Program-made: the position numbers and the translations under genes
Notes under the pieces: model-generated
What the model saw: the letters and a program-made list of their open reading frames with translations, nothing else
The model's database searches: none
What the model was told of the DNA's origin: nothing
Source of the DNA: Amycolatopsis endophytica
GTDB lineage: Bacteria; Actinomycetota; Actinomycetes; Mycobacteriales; Pseudonocardiaceae
NCBI RefSeq assembly: GCF_013410405.1
Contig: NZ_JACCFK010000001.1
Coordinates: forward strand, 992,001-1,056,000
Reading direction: 5' to 3'
Length of the DNA stretch: 64,000 nt
In this document: positions 17,306 through 26,340 of the stretch, in pieces
Numbering within the stretch: the stretch's first letter is position 1
How the letters are laid out: each line of letters begins with the position of its first letter

Positions 17306-18448
17306 TTACTTCTGCGGTGTGGTCGGGACGTTGATCGAGCCCGCGATGATCGCCTGCTTGTAGCCGTCGAGCTGCGGCTTGATGTCGTCGACCTGCCCAC
17401 CGGAGGTGGAGTAGCCGACACCGTCCACCGACAGGTCGAACCGCTTCGGCAGTTCGGCCAGCTTGCCGCCCGCCAGCGCCTGGATGTAGTCGTACACGGC
17501 CACGTCGACCCGCTTGAGCATGGAGGTCATGATGACGTCCTTGTACTCGGCGACGGTCGACTGGTTGTACTGGTCGGAGTCGACCCCGATGGCCAGGCCC
17601 TTGGCCGCGCTCGCGGCCTGGAACACACCCTTGCCGGAGGCACCGGCCGCCTGGTAGACGACGTCGGCGCCGGCCGAGAACTCGGCCGCGGCCTTGATGT
17701 TGCCCTTGGCCGGGTCCTGGAAGCCGGTGTTGTCACCGGCCGGGGTCAGGTAGTCGCTGGTGATCTGGACCTTGTCCGACGCGGCCTTGGCGCCCGCGAT
17801 GAACCCGGCCTCGAACTTCTGGATCAGCGGGGTGTTCACACCGCCGACGAAGCCCACGTGGCAGTTCTTGCTCTTGTAGACCGCCGCGACACCCACCAGG
17901 AAGGAGCCCTGCTCCTCGGAGAACACCAGCGGAGTGACGTTCGGCGCGTCGATCGAGTCGTCGTCCACGATCGCGAACTGGGTGTTCGGGAACTTCGGCG
18001 CGACGGCCTGCACGGCGCTCGCGTAGGCGAAGCCGATCGCCAGCACCGGGCTGTACCCGTCCTGGGCCAGCTGGGTCAGGCGCTGTTCCTTGGCGGCCTC
18101 GTCCTCGGTCGGCGACGCGGTGCTCTCCCGGACGTCGGTGACGCCCATCTCGGCCTTGGCCTTGTCCACCCCCGCGGCGGCGGCGTCGTTGAACGACGCG
18201 TCACCGCGGCCGCCGATGTCGAAGGCGAGCGCGATGCGCAGCTTGCTGCCGTCGACCTTCTCGCCGGCGGCGCTCGCACTGGTCGACGCCGCCGTGGCCG
18301 GGGGCGCCTGTGCCGTGACGCAGGATCCGGCCGCGGCGTTGTCGTTGTTGCTGCTCCCGCTGTTGCCGGAGTCCTTCGCACACCCCGCCAGCGCGAGCGC
18401 CGCCGCCATCGCGGTGGCGGCCAGCGTGGTGGCACGCGTCTTACGCAC
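17306..18448 (-). CDS. BMP-family nucleoside-binding lipoprotein
   Basis: A 380-residue solute-binding lipoprotein. The signal sequence ends in a lipobox LALAGC with the lipidated Cys at residue 23, followed by a Ser/Asn/Ala-rich linker. The mature domain has the BMP (Med/PnrA) landmarks AFDIGGRGDASFNDAA, where nucleosides are usually held by the Asp/Asn residues, and HVGFVGGVNTPLIQKFEAGF. It delivers nucleosides to the permease pair. The GTG at 18448 has GGGAGG upstream in the proper window; a longer open frame upstream lacks a ribosome site. First gene of the operon. Confidence 0.93.
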   Translation of the reverse strand: MRKTRATTLAATAMAAALALAGCAKDSGNSGSSNNDNAAAGSCVTAQAPPATAASTSASAAGEKVDGSKLRIALAFDIGGRGDASFNDAAAAGVDKAKAEMGVTDVRESTASPTEDEAAKEQRLTQLAQDGYSPVLAIGFAYASAVQAVAPKFPNTQFAIVDDDSIDAPNVTPLVFSEEQGSFLVGVAAVYKSKNCHVGFVGGVNTPLIQKFEAGFIAGAKAASDKVQITSDYLTPAGDNTGFQDPAKGNIKAAAEFSAGADVVYQAAGASGKGVFQAASAAKGLAIGVDSDQYNQSTVAEYKDVIMTSMLKRVDVAVYDYIQALAGGKLAELPKRFDLSVDGVGYSTSGGQVDDIKPQLDGYKQAIIAGSINVPTTPQK

Positions 18449-18910
18449 CCTGTCTCTCCCTCCCCGCTGTGTTCCAGCGGACCCGAGAACGGCCCGGCTC
18501 ACTGCCGGGCTCGACGGGCGAACGGTACCCGCCTGTGAGCAAATGGCCATGCCAGAGCCACAGCACGTAACCTAAATGTTTGCTTGTCCTCCGGCACGGC
18601 GACAGTTCAATCACATCGAGTCACCCCACCCCGTTCGAGTGGGCGAAATTCACCTCTGCGCGACGTCTGCCGACCCGGACGTAACGGGATGAGACGCACG
18701 ACACGCGCAGGGTGTCTGGTCGATCACACACACCAACCACAGGTTGAGTGCGCTATGGCGACCGGGTCTAGCATCCCTTTATCCAAGCTCGATGGCCTTG
18801 ACAACCCCACCGGGGTGACTCGCGAAGTCCCAGGTGGACGCTCCCCGCGCCCGGTGGATTCGCAGGTCAGCCGGGCACAGTCCAACCACGACGTTGGAGG
18901 CCGTACACCG
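18449..18910. other. intergenic region between divergent nucleoside-uptake and sdh operons
   Basis: About 460 bp without a gene. On the minus strand a stem GCCCGGC-TCACT-GCCGGGC (about 18493-18511) lies in the leader of the BMP gene. On the plus strand TTGAGT near 18744 and TAGCAT downstream could be promoter hexamers for sdhC, but their spacing (about 19 nt) is long. No riboswitch was recognised. Confidence 0.4.
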
Positions 18911-19366
18911 ATGTCCACCACGGCGAGCACCGCCGCCGACCAGACGGCGGCGGAGGCGAGCGATCGGGCGGGTGCCTCACGCCGGAACGGGACCTTCTAC
19001 CGGGGCGACCCCGGCATGTGGTCCTGGGTCCTGCACCGGATCACGGGCGTGCTCACCTTCTTCTTCCTGTTCGTCCACGTTCTCGACACCGCGCTGGTCC
19101 GGGTTTCGCCCGACACCTACAACGAGGTCATCGAGACCTACAAGACCCCGCTGGTCAACCTCATGGAGGTGGGCCTCGTCGGCGCCGTGCTGTTCCACGC
19201 GCTGAACGGCATCCGGGTCATGCTGGTCGACTTCTGGTCGAAGGGCACCAAGTACCAGAAGCACATGCTGTGGACGATCGCCGTCGTGTGGGTGGTCGTG
19301 ATGATCCCCGGCGCGATCTCGATGATGTGGCGCACGGTGTCGGTCATGTTCGGAGGCGGAGAGTAG
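18911..19366 (+). CDS. sdhC: succinate dehydrogenase cytochrome b556 subunit
   Basis: A 151-residue membrane subunit of complex II with three transmembrane helices. The first helix contains the candidate heme/quinone His in FFFLFVHVLDTALVR and the motif SWVLHRITGVLTFF, typical of SdhC. The ATG at 18911 is preceded by TTGGAGG at the right distance; an in-frame ATG upstream at about 18755 has no ribosome site. First gene of sdhCDAB, separated from sdhD by 2 nt. It anchors the catalytic subunits and passes electrons from succinate to the quinone pool. Confidence 0.93.
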   Translation: MSTTASTAADQTAAEASDRAGASRRNGTFYRGDPGMWSWVLHRITGVLTFFFLFVHVLDTALVRVSPDTYNEVIETYKTPLVNLMEVGLVGAVLFHALNGIRVMLVDFWSKGTKYQKHMLWTIAVVWVVVMIPGAISMMWRTVSVMFGGGE

Positions 19367-19368
19367 AG

Positions 19369-19788
19369 ATGGCTACCGAGACCCTCGCGCTCGACAAGCC
19401 GCGCTCGCCGCGGCGCCCCGCCGCCCGGCGGAGCAACTTCGAGCTCTACAGCTGGCTCTTCATGCGGATCTCCGGCCTCGCGCTGGTCGTCCTGGTGCTC
19501 GGCCACCTGTTCATCATGAACATCCTCGACGGCGGTGTGCACCGGATCAACTGGGGCTTCGTCGCCGGCCGCTGGTCGTCGCCGTTCTGGCAGTTCTGGG
19601 ACCTGGCGATGCTGTGGCTGGCGCAGCTGCACGGCGGCAACGGCCTGCGCACGATCATCGACGACTACGCCCGCAAGGACAGCACGCGCTTCTGGTTGAA
19701 GATCGTGCTGTACGTGGCGATGGCCATCATCCTGTTCGTCGGGACCCTGGTGGTCTTCACGTTCGACCCCGACATGGCCGGCAGCTGA
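19369..19788 (+). CDS. sdhD: succinate dehydrogenase hydrophobic membrane anchor subunit
   Basis: A 139-residue protein with a charged N-terminal tail and three membrane helices. ISGLALVVLVLGHLFIMNIL contains the likely heme-ligand His, and LHGGNGLRTIIDDYARK is the conserved SdhD loop near the quinone site. It starts 2 nt after sdhC, with GGAGGCGGAG inside the sdhC 3' end serving as ribosome site. Partner of SdhC in the complex II membrane domain. Confidence 0.92.
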   Translation: MATETLALDKPRSPRRPAARRSNFELYSWLFMRISGLALVVLVLGHLFIMNILDGGVHRINWGFVAGRWSSPFWQFWDLAMLWLAQLHGGNGLRTIIDDYARKDSTRFWLKIVLYVAMAIILFVGTLVVFTFDPDMAGS

Positions 19789-19822
19789 CCCACCACCACA
19801 CGCACCCGAGGAAGAAGCGGAC

Positions 19823-21610
19823 ATGCAGTTCCACAAGTACGACGTGGTGATCGTGGGCGCCGGTGGCGCCGGCATGCGCGCCGCCATCGAGTCGGGCCAG
19901 CGCGCCCGCACCGCGGTCCTCACCAAGCTCTACCCGACCCGCTCCCACACCGGCGCGGCTCAGGGCGGCATGTGCGCCGCGCTGGCCAACGTCGAAGAGG
20001 ACAACTGGGAGTGGCACACGTTCGACACGGTCAAGGGCGGCGACTACCTGACCGACCAGGACGCGGCGGAGATCATGGCCAAGGAGGCCATCGACGCCGT
20101 GCTCGACCTGGAGAAGATGGGCCTGCCCTTCAACCGGACGCCGGAAGGCAAGATCGACCAGCGGCGGTTCGGCGGTCACACCCGTGACCACGGCAAGGCC
20201 GCGGTGCGCCGCGCCTGCTACGCGGCCGACCGCACCGGCCACATGATCCTGCAGACGCTGTACCAGAACTGCGTCAAGCACGGCATCGAGTTCTTCAACG
20301 AGTTCTACGTGCTCGACATGATCACGACCGAGACCGAGAACGGGCCCGTCGCCACCGGCGCCGTCGCCTACGAACTGGCCACGGGCGAGATCCACGTTTT
20401 CCAGGCCAAGGCGATCGTGTTCGCCACCGGTGGCTTCGGCAAGGTCTTCAAGACCACGTCCAACGCGCACACCCTCACCGGTGACGGCATGGGCATCTAC
20501 TACCGCAAGGGCCTGCCGCTGGAGGACATCGAGTTCTACCAGTTCCACCCGACCGGTCTGGCCGGCCTGGGCATCCTGCTCACCGAGGGTGCCCGCGGCG
20601 AGGGCGCGATCCTGCGCAACGAGTCCGGTGAGCGGTTCATGGAGCGCTACGCCCCCACCATCAAGGACCTCGCGCCGCGTGACATCGTCGCCCGGTCGAT
20701 GGTGCTGGAGGTGCTGGAGGGCCGCGGCGCCGGACCGCACAAGGACTACGTCTACCTCGACTGCACCCACCTGGGCGCCGAGGTGCTGGAGACGAAGCTG
20801 CCGGACATCACCGAGTTCGCCCGCACCTACCTGGGTGTGGACCCGGTGAAGGAGCCGGTGCCGGTGTTCCCGACCGCGCACTACGCGATGGGCGGGATCC
20901 CGACCAACGTGCACGGCGAGGCCCTGCTCGACAACGACACCGTCCTGCCCGGCGCCTACGCCGCCGGTGAGGTCGCGTGCGTGTCGGTGCACGGCGCGAA
21001 CCGGCTGGGCACCAACTCGCTGCTGGACATCAACGTGTTCGGCCGCCGCGCCGGCATCGCCGCCGCGGAGTACGCCAACGGCCACGACTTCCTCGAGCTG
21101 CCGGAGGACCCGGCGAAGATGGTCGAGGGCATGGTCGACCACCTGCGCACCGCGCACGGTGGCGAGCGGGTCGCTGATATCCGCAGCGAGCTGCAGCTGA
21201 CGATGGACAGCAACGCGGCGGTCTACCGCACCGAGGACACGCTGAAGACCGCGCTGACCGACGTGCAGCGGCTCAAGGAGCGCTACGGCCGGATCGCCAT
21301 CCAGGACAAGGGCAAGCGGTACAACACCGACCTGCTCGAAGCGATCGAGCTGGGCTTCCTGCTCGACCTGGCCGAGGCACTGGTCAACGCCGCCCTGGCG
21401 CGCAAGGAGTCCCGCGGCGGCCACGCCCGCGAGGACTACCCGAACCGCGACGACGTCAACTTCATGCGGCACTCGATGTCGTACAAGATGCTGCCGGAGA
21501 AGGCGGATCCGGACGCCCCGCTGGGCATCAGCGGGTTCTCCTCCGACATCCGGCTGGACTACAAGCCGGTGACCTTCACCCGGTACGAGCCGATGGAGCG
21601 TAAGTACTGA
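19823..21610 (+). CDS. sdhA: succinate dehydrogenase flavoprotein subunit
   Basis: A 595-residue catalytic subunit oxidising succinate to fumarate. It has the dinucleotide fold VVIVGAGGAGMRAA, the covalent FAD attachment site RSHTGAAQGG (His near residue 42), the substrate loop HPTGLAGLGILLTEGARGEG, and the active-site Arg region HGANRLGTNSLLD. The C-terminal capping and helical domains are complete. The stop overlaps the sdhB start as TGATG, so SdhA and SdhB are translationally coupled. Confidence 0.97.
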   Translation: MQFHKYDVVIVGAGGAGMRAAIESGQRARTAVLTKLYPTRSHTGAAQGGMCAALANVEEDNWEWHTFDTVKGGDYLTDQDAAEIMAKEAIDAVLDLEKMGLPFNRTPEGKIDQRRFGGHTRDHGKAAVRRACYAADRTGHMILQTLYQNCVKHGIEFFNEFYVLDMITTETENGPVATGAVAYELATGEIHVFQAKAIVFATGGFGKVFKTTSNAHTLTGDGMGIYYRKGLPLEDIEFYQFHPTGLAGLGILLTEGARGEGAILRNESGERFMERYAPTIKDLAPRDIVARSMVLEVLEGRGAGPHKDYVYLDCTHLGAEVLETKLPDITEFARTYLGVDPVKEPVPVFPTAHYAMGGIPTNVHGEALLDNDTVLPGAYAAGEVACVSVHGANRLGTNSLLDINVFGRRAGIAAAEYANGHDFLELPEDPAKMVEGMVDHLRTAHGGERVADIRSELQLTMDSNAAVYRTEDTLKTALTDVQRLKERYGRIAIQDKGKRYNTDLLEAIELGFLLDLAEALVNAALARKESRGGHAREDYPNRDDVNFMRHSMSYKMLPEKADPDAPLGISGFSSDIRLDYKPVTFTRYEPMERKY

Positions 21611-22383
21611 TGACCGCGGTAGCCGAACCGAAGACCGTCAATGGGATCCCCGCGCCGGATGGCTCGGTCACCATCACGGTGAAGATCCAGCGCTTCAACC
21701 CGGAGATCGACGACGCACCGCACTGGGAGTCCTACGATGTCCCGGCGCTGCCGACCGACCGGGTGCTGAACCTGCTGTTCAACATCAAGAACTACGTGGA
21801 CGGCACGCTGTCGTTCCGCCGCTCGTGCGCGCACGGCATCTGCGGATCGGACGCGATGCAGATCAACGGCATCAACCGCCTGGCCTGCAAGGTTCTGGTG
21901 AAGGACCTGCTGGCGAAGGAGGGGAAGGAGACCACGGTCACCATCGCCCCCATCAAGGGCCTGCCGACGCTCAAGGACCTCTACGTCGACATGGAGCCGT
22001 TCTTCGAGGCGTACCGGGCGGTGAAGCCGTACCTGATCACCTACGGCAACGAGCCCACGCGCGAGCGGATCCAGTCGGCCGCCGACCGCGAGCGGTTCGA
22101 CGACACCACCAAGTGCATCCTGTGCGCGGCCTGCACCTCGTCGTGCCCGGTGTACTGGAACGACGGGTCGTACTTCGGCCCGGCGGCGATCGTCAACGCG
22201 CACCGCTTCATCTTCGACTCGCGTGACGAGGGTTCCGAGGAGCGGCTGGACATCCTGAACGACGCGGAGGGCGTGTGGCGCTGCCGCACGACCTTCAACT
22301 GCACCGACGCCTGCCCGCGTGGCATCCAGGTGACGAAGGCGATCCAGGAGGTCAAGCGCGCGCTGCTGTTCAAGCGCGTCTGA
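21610..22383 (+). CDS. sdhB: succinate dehydrogenase iron-sulfur subunit
   Basis: A 257-residue electron-transfer subunit. The N-terminal ferredoxin domain binds a [2Fe-2S] cluster through RSCAHGICGSDAM and a distal Cys. The C-terminal domain holds the [4Fe-4S] motif CILCAACTSSCP and the [3Fe-4S] region CRTTFNCTDACPRGI. Last gene of sdhCDAB, followed within 20 nt by a strong terminator. Confidence 0.97.
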   Translation: MTAVAEPKTVNGIPAPDGSVTITVKIQRFNPEIDDAPHWESYDVPALPTDRVLNLLFNIKNYVDGTLSFRRSCAHGICGSDAMQINGINRLACKVLVKDLLAKEGKETTVTIAPIKGLPTLKDLYVDMEPFFEAYRAVKPYLITYGNEPTRERIQSAADRERFDDTTKCILCAACTSSCPVYWNDGSYFGPAAIVNAHRFIFDSRDEGSEERLDILNDAEGVWRCRTTFNCTDACPRGIQVTKAIQEVKRALLFKRV

Positions 22384-22402
22384 TTCTTCATGGGCGATTG
22401 CG

Positions 22403-22440
22403 AAACGCTCGGCTGGGATGTCCCGGCCGAGCGTTTTTTC
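22403..22440 (+). terminator. intrinsic terminator of sdhCDAB
   Basis: Sixteen-base arms (22403-22418 and 22421-22436) pair with one G-U wobble and run into TTTTTT, giving a classical rho-independent terminator. Confidence 0.9.
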
Positions 22441-22483
22441 GTGGGCGGCCCCGTGTCGGCGCTGGCTGGTCCCGTGGGCGTGG

Positions 22484-24334
22484 TCAGGGTCGGCGGCCGC
22501 GGATCAGCAGGATGACGGCGGCGGCCAGCACGACCAGGGTGGCGCCGCCGACCCAGATCGGCCAGGTCACCGGATCCTTGTCCGCGACCGGAACGAACGC
22601 CGGGGCCGCCTCGGTAGGTTCCTTGTCGCCGAAGATGCCGCCGGACGGGGACGCGTAGGCCGGGCCGCTCTCCTCGGTTCCGGCGACCGTCAGGTCCAGC
22701 GTGACCGGGACCGGAACGTTGTCACCGTCGTCGAACGTGGCGCCCAGCTTGACCGCGATGTAGTACCAGCCTGCCACGCTCTGGGTGCGCACGTTCGAAT
22801 TGTCGGCGTCGCGGTTGTGGTACCGGACCGGGGCCGTCGCGATGGCCGTGTCGTTCGCGGGCAGGGTTCCGCCGGAGCCGGTGAACACCGTGGTGTCGGA
22901 GTCGATTTCGGTGCGGTTGGGGTTGTGCAGGCTGGTCGCGATGTTCGAGACGTTGTCGATCCCGGCGCCGCCCGCCTGTCCGAAGTGGACGCGATACGCC
23001 AGACCCCGACCCCAGCCCAGCCACACCCGGTAGAAGACGTACTCGCCGCGCTGCAGGGTGTCGGTGTAGCGGCCGCTGCCGTCCAATGGCGCGGCGACGT
23101 TGAACGAGCCGCCGCCGACGACCGGTGCGCCCTGGCCGGACGGCTCCGCGAACGTGGTGGTGGGCAGCACCGCTTCCGAGCCGCCGTCGGTGACCGCGGG
23201 CTCGACGCCGACAAGCAGTTCGATGGGCAGCCGTTCGGGCACCCCGGCCGACACGCGGTCCCAGGTGAGGGCGAAGAAGTACCGGCCGGCGCCGCGGCAG
23301 TTGTCCGAGCTGCCGCTGCCCTTCTTCGGCTCGGTCGCGCCGTCCCACGCCTTGGCGATGGTCAGGGCGACGCCGTCGCTGGACATCGTCGCCTGCTCGG
23401 ACGCGAACGCATGGCAGTCCTCGCCGCCCGCGCCGTACACGCGCGCCTGGAGGCTGTTGATGTCGTCGAGCCGGTCCACGTCCGGCAGGCGCGGGAAGGA
23501 GATCGTGCCACTGAAGTAGGCGGTGGCGCCCTGCGGGACGTCGACCGCGTAGTAGCGGGTTTCCTTCTGGCCCAGGGTGTCCAGGTACTGGCCGGGGTCG
23601 GCGACGGGTGCGTGCTTCCAGTCCGGGCGGCCGGCGATCGGGGTGCCGGCGGGTTCGTACGTCCGCAGGGCGGTCGCCGACACACGCGGCAGGATCCGTT
23701 CCAGCGTCCTGCCGTCGGGCGCGTCGCTGTAGGTGCCGCCGGTCGCCTGCGCGATGCAGGTCAGCTGCTGCCGGGACCGCTCGTCGACGTTGAAGCCCAC
23801 CGCGTGCACCACGATCTCGGCGCCCCGGGCGGTCAGCTCCTTCGCCACCTCGCACGGGTCGGGTGGCGCGCAGGTGTCCTCACCGTCGGAGACCAGGACG
23901 ATCGCGCGCGGCCCTTCCTCGGGCAGTGCCTCGGCGGCGGCGCGCAGGGCGTTGCCGATCGGGGTGTAGCCGCTGGGCCGGATGCCGTCGACGGCCGCGG
24001 TGAGGGCCGGCTTGTCGACGGTCCGCGGCGGGCGCAGCACCCGGACGTCCTGGCAGCCCGCGGCTTTCTCGGCGTCGGAGGAACCGGTGCGGGTGCCGTA
24101 GACGGTGAGCCCCACCTCGGCCTCCGGGGGCGCCGAGTCGATGAACCGGTGCATCGCGTTCTTCGCGGCGTCCATCTTGGTGCCGCCCGAGGGGTCGCCC
24201 TGTTTCATCGAGCCGGACCCGTCGAGCACGAGCATGGTCGGCGCGTACCCGGCCTCCTGCGCGAGAGCCGGGACGAGCCCGAGGCCCAGCAGACCCGCGA
24301 GAACCACCGGGAGAAGCTTCGAAAGCCGGAACAT
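22484..24334 (-). CDS. secreted, membrane-anchored von Willebrand factor A domain protein
   Basis: A 616-residue protein with an N-terminal signal peptide, a VWA domain at about residues 30-210, a long beta-rich extracellular region, and one C-terminal membrane helix followed by RGRRP. The metal-ion-dependent adhesion site is complete: DGSGSM (DxSxS), the Thr of SGYTPIG and the Asp of VSDGEDTC. Pairs of Cys in the VWA domain (C-x-PPDPC) suggest a disulfide outside the membrane. The role is unknown; such proteins bind ligands or wall components. It converges on sdhB and is separated by the terminator. Confidence 0.85.
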   Translation of the reverse strand: MFRLSKLLPVVLAGLLGLGLVPALAQEAGYAPTMLVLDGSGSMKQGDPSGGTKMDAAKNAMHRFIDSAPPEAEVGLTVYGTRTGSSDAEKAAGCQDVRVLRPPRTVDKPALTAAVDGIRPSGYTPIGNALRAAAEALPEEGPRAIVLVSDGEDTCAPPDPCEVAKELTARGAEIVVHAVGFNVDERSRQQLTCIAQATGGTYSDAPDGRTLERILPRVSATALRTYEPAGTPIAGRPDWKHAPVADPGQYLDTLGQKETRYYAVDVPQGATAYFSGTISFPRLPDVDRLDDINSLQARVYGAGGEDCHAFASEQATMSSDGVALTIAKAWDGATEPKKGSGSSDNCRGAGRYFFALTWDRVSAGVPERLPIELLVGVEPAVTDGGSEAVLPTTTFAEPSGQGAPVVGGGSFNVAAPLDGSGRYTDTLQRGEYVFYRVWLGWGRGLAYRVHFGQAGGAGIDNVSNIATSLHNPNRTEIDSDTTVFTGSGGTLPANDTAIATAPVRYHNRDADNSNVRTQSVAGWYYIAVKLGATFDDGDNVPVPVTLDLTVAGTEESGPAYASPSGGIFGDKEPTEAAPAFVPVADKDPVTWPIWVGGATLVVLAAAVILLIRGRRP

Positions 24335-24402
24335 GACCCACCGTCCGTGTCAGCGATGCGCCTTGGATGCGATCGCAAACGGATGGGTTCCGGCGAGTTT
24401 GG

Positions 24403-24648
24403 TCAGCCCCCCGCGTCCACCTTCTCGCGGCGCCTGGCGCGCAGCCCGCGCCAGCCGATGACCCCGATGATCGTGCCCAGGGCAAACGACACGATCGCCA
24501 GGATGAGGTGCACCACGAAGAACCCGGTGGCCGATCCGTCCGCCGCCCAGGAGTTGTCGCTCGCCCACAGGTTCTTCACGAACGTGATCCAGATGATCCA
24601 CGACCAGATCCCGAAACCGAGCAGGAACAGCGCCGTACGTCGAGACAT
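24403..24648 (-). CDS. SCO4848-family small membrane protein
   Basis: An 81-residue protein with two membrane helices: FGIWSWIIWITFVKNLWAS near the start and a second ending GTIIGVIGWRGLRARR. The aromatic-rich first helix and the GWRGLR end match the conserved actinobacterial SCO4848 family, whose function is unknown. The ATG follows GATACT by 6 nt, suggesting a leaderless transcript. It is divergent from the D,D-carboxypeptidase gene with 73 bp between starts, a pairing common in actinomycetes. Confidence 0.85.
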   Translation of the reverse strand: MSRRTALFLLGFGIWSWIIWITFVKNLWASDNSWAADGSATGFFVVHLILAIVSFALGTIIGVIGWRGLRARRREKVDAGG

Positions 24649-24721
24649 GGGTCGAGTATCCCCCGATCGGATCGGGGCGCCGCGCGGGGGAACCCGTACG
24701 CGCGTCCTCTAGCCTGCTTTG

Positions 24722-25930
24722 GTGCGACGCGGTTTCCTGCTCTCCCTCGTTCTCGTTCTGCTGTCCGGTCTCGTGCCGTTCACCGGCACCGCGGCTGCTG
24801 CTCCGGCCGTGTGCCCGGACGCGGTCGCGCCGCCGCCACCCGTGGACACCTCCGAGGAACCACCGCCGGGTGTGGCCGCGCCCGCTCCCCTGCCCGTGCC
24901 CGAAACCGCCGTCGGCGGGGCGCGCATGGGCGAGTGCGGTGTGGTCACGCCGACCGGCTCCGCGAACGCGCTGGACACGACGGCGGCCTCCTGGGTGTTG
25001 CAGGACCTCGACACCGGCGAGGTGCTCGCCGCCAAGAACCCGCACGCCCGTGAGCGCCCCGCGTCGCTGATCAAGACGCTGCTCGCGCTCGTGGTGCTCC
25101 GCGAGATGACGCCGGACCAGGTGATCGTCGCGACCGCCGAGGACGCCGACCAGGAGTGCACGTGCGTCGGCCTCGTCGCCGGCGGGCGGTACACCGTCGA
25201 CCTGCTGCTGCACGGCCTGCTGATGCATTCGGGCAACGACGTGGCCCACGCCTTCGCCACCGCACTGGGTGGTGTTCCGGTCGCCGTCCGGAAGATGAAC
25301 GCGCTGGCCGCGGAACTGGGCGCGACCGACACCCGCGCCGCGACCCCGTCCGGTCTGGACGGACCGGGCATGTCGGCCTCGGCCTACGACATGAGCCTGA
25401 TCTTCAACTACGCGATGAAGCAGCCGGAGTTCGCGACGTCGATCCTGACGCGGGCGGTGCAGATTCCGGACCAGCCCGGCAAACCGGCGTTCTCGATCGT
25501 CAACGACAACAAGCTGCTCGGCACTTACCCGGGCTTCCTCGGCGGCAAGACCGGCTTCACCGACGACGCCCGCCACACCTACGTCGGCGGCGCCGAGCAG
25601 GGCGGCCGGCGCATCGCGGTGGTCATGATGCGCGCCGAGAACCGCCCGACGCCGGTGGTGAACCAGGCCAAGGCGCTGCTGGACTACGGCTTCGCCCTGA
25701 TGAAGACCGACGCCTCCCCGGTCGGCCAGCTGGTGTCCCCGCAACAGGCCGCCGAGGCGACCGGGTCCGGTTCGTCCGGGGTCGACGGTGTGAGCAACGC
25801 GAACGCGGCCGGCCAGGACCCGTTCGGTGTCACCGGGTGGATCCTCACGGTGGTGGTGGCCCTGATCATCGTGGCCGGTTTCGTGATCGGGCACTACCGC
25901 AAGAAGGGTCAGCAGGCCGCACACCGTTGA
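24722..25930 (+). CDS. D-alanyl-D-alanine carboxypeptidase (class C low-molecular-weight PBP)
   Basis: A 402-residue exported serine peptidase that trims the terminal D-Ala from peptidoglycan pentapeptides. It has a signal peptide, a Pro-rich linker, and the three penicillin-binding motifs: SLIK (SxxK), SGN (SxN) and KTG in FLGGKTGFTDDA. A C-terminal membrane helix followed by HYRKKG anchors it. The family fits DacA/PBP5-like enzymes without the usual C-terminal beta domain. The GTG at 24722 is chosen because a TAGCCT -10 hexamer ends 6 nt upstream (leaderless); a TTG one codon earlier is also possible. Confidence 0.9.
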   Translation: MRRGFLLSLVLVLLSGLVPFTGTAAAAPAVCPDAVAPPPPVDTSEEPPPGVAAPAPLPVPETAVGGARMGECGVVTPTGSANALDTTAASWVLQDLDTGEVLAAKNPHARERPASLIKTLLALVVLREMTPDQVIVATAEDADQECTCVGLVAGGRYTVDLLLHGLLMHSGNDVAHAFATALGGVPVAVRKMNALAAELGATDTRAATPSGLDGPGMSASAYDMSLIFNYAMKQPEFATSILTRAVQIPDQPGKPAFSIVNDNKLLGTYPGFLGGKTGFTDDARHTYVGGAEQGGRRIAVVMMRAENRPTPVVNQAKALLDYGFALMKTDASPVGQLVSPQQAAEATGSGSSGVDGVSNANAAGQDPFGVTGWILTVVVALIIVAGFVIGHYRKKGQQAAHR

Positions 25931-25962
25931 CCCGGCCCGAGGCGAACCTGCCCTAAAAACGA

Positions 25963-26112
25963 GCTGGGTGGTCATCCCGTCGCCTGAGGCCGTCTCGATC
26001 ACTGTGAGCCAGGCCCGCAACATCCGCTGCCAGCGCGCAGCCGACGACGCAACCTTGCGGGCCTGGCTCACAGTGATAGGCCTCAGATCAGGCGACGGGA
26101 TGACCACCCAGC
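25963..26112. repeat. large palindrome, 58-nt arms
   Basis: The outer 25 bp (25963-25987 with 26088-26112) and inner 23 bp (25998-26020 with 26055-26077) are perfect inverted repeats. They are separated by a 10-nt unpaired block on each side, with a 34-nt loop. The structure would extrude as a cruciform or fold as a very stable RNA hairpin. It resembles a MITE or REP-type element; no flanking target-site duplication was identified with confidence. Confidence 0.85.
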
Positions 26113-26276
26113 GACCACCCACCCGAGGTGAGCCGGACTGCGAAAGCCCTGGTCATCCCGGAGCCAGCCCGTCCGGCGAGGACGCTTTTGATCTTTGAAC
26201 CCGCCGCCTTCGGCTGGCGAAAAGAGAGGCGCTGCGCGCAAAAGACGACCTGGGCTTTCCCCCGAGCCGCGATCGT

Positions 26277-26340
26277 CTAACGGCCGAGCCACCGCGTCAA
26301 GCCGGGAAAGCGTGGCTTGACCCGGCGTCTCGACCGTTAG
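26277..26340. repeat. second inverted repeat, 27-nt imperfect arms
   Basis: The sequence CTAACGGCCGAG...CGTCAAGCC at 26277-26303 pairs with GGCTTGACCC...CTCGACCGTTAG ending at 26340. There are about five mismatches and a loop of about 10 nt (GGGAAAGCGT). It has the same CTAACGG ends on both sides. It may be a terminator or the end of a small non-autonomous element. Confidence 0.6.

Noticed and set aside
18755..18910. In-frame upstream extension of sdhC
   Set aside because: The upstream ATG lacks a ribosome site, while the ATG at 18911 has TTGGAGG and begins the conserved protein.
25963..26112. Small protein coded by the palindrome (both strands give a VVIPSP...ITVSQAR peptide)
   Set aside because: The similarity between strands is a consequence of the inverted repeat; there is no ribosome site and no conserved fold.
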